Part shown: in pieces, positions 58,623 through 64,000 of the stretch
Layout: every line of letters starts with the position of its first letter
Numbering within the stretch: position 1 is the stretch's first letter
NCBI GenBank assembly: GCA_036245805.1
Contig: BTRK01000005.1
Span: 42,023,216 to 42,087,215, forward strand
Length of the DNA: 64,000 nt
Direction of reading: 5' to 3'
Source: Pristionchus mayeri
Taxonomy: Eukaryota > Nematoda > Chromadorea > Rhabditida > Neodiplogasteridae
Made by a program: the position numbers and the translations under genes
Notes under the pieces: model-generated
Databases searched by the model: none
What the model was told of the DNA's origin: nothing
What the model saw: the letters and a program-made list of their open reading frames with translations, nothing else

Positions 58623-59501
58623 TTCGACGAACTATGTTCGAAATTCGTACTTTTCTTTTGTTTTACTTATTTTTATCAATCCTTTTTGCTTTCAACTTAT
58701 GACTGCTTATAAGAACAACCTTCCCTCTGATGGAATAGCTTGACATTACAGGGTGGGGAAAGTGGTGACCCATTTTCGAAAAAAATACTCCAACCCTGTT
58801 TACTTTCACTACGCTGTATTCTGAAGCTATTCCAGCTAAGGGAAGGTTGCCATTATAAGAAGTCATAAGTTAAAAGCAAAAATAGTTTATAAAAATAAGT
58901 AAAACAAAAGAAAAGTATGATTTTCGAACATAGTTCGTCGAAAAGTTCGTGAACTTTTCAGCGACCTGGTTAGAGAAAGAGAGAGAGTACACGAACAGGA
59001 GAGAATCAGAAGTTCGCGAACTTTTTACGCAACTTTTTACGCAACTTTTCTCGCACATTTCTGACAGATTAAACAAGCCGAATGTGTCGCATTCAACAAA
59101 ATCTCCCCTTGCACCACTCGTGTTTCTCGAATCTCGCTTATTGTGACGTGATCACCGAATCGCCGTAATTCGGGGTTTTAACTTCATTGATCCATTGGAA
59201 GCTTTATTTCCCGATTTTTCTCAGATGACGATATCGTCTACTTCGAATTGTATGTCGCTGAATAGCTCAATGAATTCATGGAGAGAGGAGCGCAGTCGGG
59301 AGAGGCGAGGGGTAAAAGGGGTTTCTGTAATTGTGGTTATTGAACTGCACTTGGAAGATCACTATGCCCCGTCCAATTGAAATTTGAAAAGACTGTACAG
59401 CAGCATTCCTCCACGTTATAACTTGGTCATTTTCAGACTTGTAGAGTAGACAGTGCCTGATACCGAAACCTTATCGCCATCAAATCAATCGATTCCTTCA
59501 G

Positions 59502-59583
59502 GTTCTCTGCTTGTCTCTCTCTGAGATTCCCGAAGGCGAGCTGTGCTCTCGTTTCCTGGCTGTGGGAGTGAGTGCAGAACGCA
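59502..59583 (+). pseudogene. Possible displaced downstream exon of the RPUSD2-like gene
   Basis: An ag-bounded exon encoding LSEIPEGELCSRFLAVGVSAER resembles the RPUSD2 segment EFPTEEVTCKEPILVVSYKVGV that follows the catalytic motif (E-FP-x-E-x-C ... VGV pattern). Its phase 0 start fits the phase 0 end at 48769. It lies just outside the right end of the 10.2-kb element. The intervening KEYVxRVxG piece and the later GRTHQIRVHL motif were not found, so the match is suggestive only. Confidence 0.4.
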
Positions 59584-61440
59584 GTGAGTGATCTTTGATC
59601 TCCTCAGTTTGTTTTCTCAATTTAATACTTTTTTATTGCATTTTCTGAAATAATTTATCGTTGTTTTTGAATAAAAGCAACAGATGCTACAGCGAAAATG
59701 TTTGATAATTTACCGGTTGAGTCCTGCTTCACTAGGTTTCCAAATGCTGTAACATCCTGCGAGTCCAATAGAGTTTGCCCTTTGTTGGAAAAACAATAAT
59801 TTGCGCAATATGAACATAACTTCAGATCATGGCTCTACCAATTCCAGAACCGCTTACATCAGACCCCGCTCAGGTTACAATCGGAGACCGATCGAATACT
59901 GACTACTAAATAATTGCCTATCCTCTTAGCTCGCGCTATGATCGTTGGATGATTGTCTAGGTCATGGTTATGACAGCGTCAAAAATTTAACTTTGCTGAC
60001 ACTCCTTCTTTAAAACATATCACGACACTCAATTTGTCTGTGCTTAGCGTACAGATAGATCTATGTGATATGTACATGCATCATTTCTTGTTTACGACAA
60101 ATTTCCTGTAAATGAAAATTTACAGTTCGGTGATTAATGGTAACTTTCTATATACGACATGTGATCCGGAAAGAGACCTACCTCACTGATTTCAGGAGTA
60201 ATTATTGGCTGATGGGCACTCACTCGAAAGTCTTTTACACGAGTGACGACAAGATGAGCATACGGTAAGAGAGATTTTAGGACATTTGCAAGCTGTTTTA
60301 GGTGATATTATCTTGAAAACTATTGCAGTACGAGATAAAAAACAACTAAATGTTGAGCATTTGCCCTTAGGGAAAAGAAAAGTAAATAGAACAAGATATT
60401 GCAATTTTGAGGGTACGTTTTAATTCACACCACTAAGTTTAAAATAGTAAGCATAGTCATGCTTCAAACAGTATGTAAAACATGTCTCGCTCGCTTCATA
60501 GTGATGAGAGCCGAACAAACTAAACCAAATGCATCAATTAAAATTTATCCCCATTATTGGTCATGATTGATTGGGCAAGTGTGGTAATTTCGTTAGAGGG
60601 GGTATTCGAAGGGAGCGGGATTGGTTTTTACTCGCGCGATAGTGCAATGCATACTGTAACAGCGCGAGCATTACTCCAAATATATTCACTGAATCAACTA
60701 TATGCTCTCGTAATCATTGAATATGTGTAGTGAAGAACGTGCGGAAATACTACTCGAAACATCTCTGCGATAGGCGAAATAAAATATGTTTTTTTCTCCA
60801 GTTGAGCAGAGGATGATTGCTTAATAACGGTATATCTTATCAAATACTCCCTAGGTTAAAGCCACATAGTAATAGTGTTCCCCCACTTTACCTGTAATTT
60901 TTCTATTCTTCTCTCTCTCTTTCATGACCTAATCGTAAAAGAGATCACGGAGAATGAGGAAAGCCCTTCTTCTCCCATCGCAGGCAGGGTAAACATGACG
61001 AGTCGGGGATCGACGACCAACGACTACTAAATACTGACACTGACGAGGAACGTGGCTTTCGGAGATCACGGTGAGGGGGAGATAGTTTCTGCAACACGGT
61101 TTCTTTAACCCCTAGAATGGCTGTGACCGGATTTAAAATAGATTATTGTATTATTTTTTGAAAGAGAGATAAAAGTCCACCAAAGGCTTCTTTAACATCC
61201 TTATTTGGGAAGTGATTGAAACAGGTATCCACCGCTTAGTTATTGTTTTCGGGTTAGACCACTTTTACCATGGATTAAATGATGATCCCTTCCTCTATTT
61301 GACGACAATAGTGCGATCCGGAAAGATACCTCATTTATTTCAGCTCGATCTCTTCTTCTGCATCTCCACTACTAATGCGCACCATGTCGAAATGGCAGTG
61401 AGTCATATGTTGAAGTCGTTTTATAATTTTTTTTAGAAAA
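59584..61440. other. Spacer; candidate 5' exons of the acyltransferase unresolved
   Basis: Two places share 'gatccggaaagatacctca'-like sequence before an ag acceptor (near 60171-60195 and 61317-61342). The second opens a short frame LDLFFCIS, reminiscent of the VDxFFVISG motif at the N-terminus of acyltransferase-3 proteins, but it does not continue convincingly. 59985-60020 resembles one end of the 35634-35890 TIR element. Confidence 0.35.
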
Positions 61441-61471
61441 CCCTGGGCGAGAGCTAGGAGGTAGAGGTCCA

Positions 61472-61546
61472 TCGGTAGCTTAGCTCAGTGGTAGATTAGC
61501 TCTCAAAAGATCGGAAGGTTGCGGGTTCGGTTCCCTTCTTTTGACA
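61472..61546 (+). pseudogene. tRNA-like sequence (pseudo-tRNA or SINE head)
   Basis: 'tagctcagtggtagatta' is a good A box/D arm and 'gcgggttcggttccc' a good B box/T arm at normal spacing. However, the anticodon stem and the acceptor stem do not pair, so it is not a functional tRNA. It may be a decayed tRNA gene or the Pol III promoter of a tRNA-derived SINE. Confidence 0.5.
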
Positions 61547-61785
61547 AATCCTCCAACGATTTGAATTCGCGCACTTCCCCGTCCCACAAGCGTCCATGGC
61601 ACTCAGCCAACTAATCATAACTCTATTGAGATTAGAGATATTAATGTATTTTTGGGAGCCTTTAATCGTTAAGGGGAGCTAGGCCATGGTTATGAAAAAA
61701 AAATCGTAGTCCGGTTTTGGCCCGAATCTTCGCTCTCTTAAATACAATTCGACCTTGGTTGAAAATATTTTCGGGCCAGGTTCAG

Positions 61786-63984
61786 CGAATATTGTTGTAC
61801 TTTAAGAAGTTCTCTCTGCTTCTGCACACGTGGTCACTTGCTGTCGAGGTTCCATTTTCCATTAGATGCTGACGATCGATAAACACAGATTCAATTCTAC
61901 CTCATCGCTCCACTTCTCTACTTCCTCATTTCTTTCCCAGCCACAAAGGGGCTCAGAATAGTGCTCATTTTGATCCTTACTGCTGGTGAGATGAAAAGTA
62001 TTCACTATGATCCACCTCTCATTCAGTTTCACTCACCCTCTATTCCTTCTCCGATGCGACGACTCAGTTCTACTCACTACAATGCCGCATCTGGCAATTT
62101 TTATTAGGCTTTCTCGCATCGAATTTAGTGACTGAGAAGAAGGAATTTGTAATGGACAGAAGTGAATACTGCAGGGTGATAAAGCTCACAAGTAAACATT
62201 CAGATGTAACATCGAGGTGGATGAGGATGGTTGCATTCGCTCTTCCTGCTACTCTGAGTGTTACTGTACTGGGAGGAGTGTCCCTGGGCATCGATCGAAT
62301 AATCGTAAAATATAGACACCTTTTTCTTGCTCAGATCTAAGCAATGTTTTAGGTATCGATTTGTTCTGCGGTGATCGTGCTCATAGGAAACGACCACCAA
62401 TCGAGATTGTTGACAAATCGGTGATCAATCTCCTTTATGTAACACTAACAGTTCCTAATTGTTGCAGACTCCTCACCGTGGTACGCGACTACTCTTACGA
62501 GCTCTATCTCATACATTGGCCAGTGATCGTCTTATTCAATTATTCTACTCGCTTCCACGGACTTGGTGCATCATATTTTTTGCCCCATTCCTAAATATTC
62601 CCTATTTCAGGCCACGCCATTGTTGTGCTTATCATCACAATTTCCTTTTTCCTTGTTCTTCAACGAATTTTCCAAGCGGTCAACATACCTCAATCAACCT
62701 TTACGCCAAACTTCCGTTACACTGGAATATTATATCTCGCAATTGTCCTTGCATTGATTATAAAGTCTAAATCACTGACAATTATACTGAGGAATCAGAT
62801 AGCTTCAGGTATTTCCAAAACCGAAATGTAAAAATCCGTTTGATGTTTGAAGATTCTCTTCGTCTCTCAGCGATGGAATGGGCAATTGGCCACGAGTTCT
62901 TCACTCTTCCTCCTCATGAAGAGGACTTCCGGACTTCCAAGTGAGGGAGTGAGTAGGGGAGTATATCATAGAAGGAATGCTCACATTGAAGGTGGACCAA
63001 CTACTTGGAACCCCACCACACCAGTAATCTAGTTGTAAGTTTATAATTTTCTTTTTCAACTCTGTAAGATGCGATCTCAGCCCGGAACTGGAAATCTCTC
63101 CATTCTTCTGATAGGGAATTCATTCGGATACAGAGCTGCGCCTGTGATTGTCGATGTTTTCAATGGAGTATTTAAAGAGTTCAGAGTATTCACTGAGCTA
63201 GGTGAGTGATAAACGGAAATGAAGACACGAATAATTGAGTATCAGGATGTCAAATATTGACATTGCAATCAAACTGCACGAAATTCCGGGAAGCTTTCAG
63301 CACAGTTCTCAAGCGAATGAAGCCAGATATCACGTGGATTGTAGCAAGGTGAATAACCTACTTCCAGAAAATCGAATAATGCCTCGAGAGCAAAAGTTAT
63401 CATCAGAGAACCGTTGTTCTTCATTCAATCGGAATCGAAACTTCAACGTCAAGTGGAATCTAGCGTGGATTTCATCAAGTGAAGAGTTCATTTTTCCTCT
63501 ATCTCCATCTGCTCATTCCTTGTAGACGTCACTCCAAGTTCGTGGTCATTGATGGTTAGAGTGACTACTACGGATTCACCCTTGATCCCAGAATGGAAAT
63601 GATGCGAAGATTGCAATTGGGAAAGATGAACTTCAGCGATTTATTCACATCCAGAGAGGTTGTCCATATATTCACACACAAATATCACGCATCCTATAGA
63701 CTCATAATGCCCTGCACGTGAAGGAGTGGAAAGTGATGCGCTCCGTTGAGTCCTCCTCTGTCCTCTACAATAATGTCTCCGAACAAATGTGCGATCCGGA
63801 CATCTGTCCACTGTAAGTGTGACACTTGATTGAATTGTACTTCCTGGTGATCAGATACAACTCCCTCAATCTCCGTCACTACTACGGTGATCGAGATGGG
63901 CACATGAACCAGGAGGGACTGACGAGATTGAGGCCTGGCTATGAAGCCATTGTTAGAGATCTTATTCATCTGCTACAGTGTTGA
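61786..63984 (+). CDS. Acyltransferase-3/SGNH (OAC, nrf-6-like) membrane protein, 3' part
   Basis: Clear exons: 61786-61848, 61889-61985, 62027-62304, 62353-62420, 62468-62565, 62611-62808, ~62876-62935, 63069-63201, ~63301-63348, 63526-63658, 63700-63812 and 63855-63984. Marks are HTWSLAVEIQFYLIAPL, QFYSLQCRIWQFLLGFLA and DYSYELYLIHWPVIVLFNY (acyltransferase-3 membrane domain), then a luminal SGNH-like domain with GTGNLSILLIGNSFG (catalytic Ser in GNS) and DRDGHMNQEGL (Asp/His pair) before the stop at 63984. Such proteins O-acylate sugars, lipids or other substrates; the substrate is unknown. The N-terminal membrane part with the catalytic-His region is not resolved upstream. An in-frame TAG at 63557-63559 interrupts exon 63526-63658, although phase is consistent on both sides. 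Two joins (63201-63301 and 62935-63069) are unresolved. Confidence 0.8.
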
Positions 63985-64000
63985 TTACATGGAAAAGATA

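Larger units (their letters stand above)
48847..59083. mobile_element. 10.2-kb long-TIR element carrying a THAP gene and host-gene fragments
   Basis: The first ~390 bp (48847-49235; 'ctgtttaatctgtcagaaat' onward) return as reverse complement at about 58690-59083. They share the cgaactttt stems, 'ctctttctctaaccagg', 'acttttcttttgttttactta', 'gaatagcttcagaatacagc' and 'gaaaatgggtcaccacttt'. Further in, gattacggtaggc...ccgc blocks at 49353 and 58183-58230 are again inverted. Each end itself folds back (ggaaggttgt copies). I see no target duplication at the limits (…acggtaaat | and | gtgtcgcatt…). Inside are a THAP-domain gene, an adenylate kinase gene and a DGAT2 fragment. An alternative is two inverted copies of a smaller MITE flanking ordinary DNA. 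Confidence 0.7.

Noticed and set aside
59217..59380. ORF starting just after a tttctcag acceptor, considered as a missing RPUSD2 exon
   Set aside because: The peptide is low-complexity Ser/Asn/Arg and does not match the expected KEYVxRVxG segment.
1..64000. CRISPR arrays, bacterial operons, phage or plasmid genes
   Set aside because: No regularly spaced repeats with unique spacers, no Shine-Dalgarno-led ORFs; every convincing gene is intron-bearing.

Overview
The window reads as nematode genomic DNA, most like a diplogastrid (Pristionchus-type) genome; that placement is an inference. The evidence is many short GT-AG introns, a nearly canonical nematode tRNA-Ser(AGA), gene families shared with Caenorhabditis (SLC17, SLC28, nrf-6/OAC-type acyltransferases), dense inverted-repeat DNA elements, and a recurrent TACCGTA/TACGGTA word inside introns. 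There is no bacterial, plasmid, viral or CRISPR signature.

Layout. 1-27 kb is gene-poor and consists largely of mobile DNA: three big palindromes (2475-3946, 4198-6064, 7889-8758), a decayed mariner (9564-11116), hAT-type MITEs with perfect 8-bp target duplications (9185-9416, 14764-14916, 23859-24261), a truncated Tc1/mariner transposase (15607-16326), a potentially complete FLYWCH-MULE element (16578-19906), a fourth palindrome (21055-22197) and a near-perfect hairpin (24924-25047). 27.5-34.6 kb is the best gene: a 19-exon SLC17-type MFS transporter that I could join in frame from ATG to stop (585 codons plus stop). 35.0-41.2 kb is a decayed, split duplicate of that gene, interrupted by a tRNA-Ser, an N-terminal MFS exon on the minus strand and a TIR element with a GC-rich core. 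41.5-46.9 kb is an SLC28 concentrative nucleoside transporter on the minus strand. Almost all its exons can be joined in frame, but it lacks its central exons and carries an in-frame TAG.

47.7-59.6 kb holds an RPUSD2-like pseudouridine synthase whose exon series is broken by a 10.2-kb inverted-repeat-bounded segment (48847-59083). Inside are a multi-exon THAP-domain transposase-like gene with an acidic/RG-rich tail and, in opposite orientation, an intron-containing adenylate-kinase gene with a degenerate P-loop and a DGAT2-like N-terminal fragment with a stop codon. This looks like a large DNA transposon that has captured pieces of two unrelated host genes. From 61.8 kb to the end is an acyltransferase-3/SGNH (OAC/nrf-6 family) gene with one in-frame TAG.

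The genes do not form a pathway or operon. Two transporters, an RNA-modifying enzyme and an acyltransferase lie among mobile elements. The main biology is how those elements reshape genes: a foldback insertion has duplicated a splice donor and added 40 in-frame codons, another abuts an exon edge, and captured host exons lie inside a transposon. Exon joins come from reading splice sites and phase by eye; no alignment or expression data were available.
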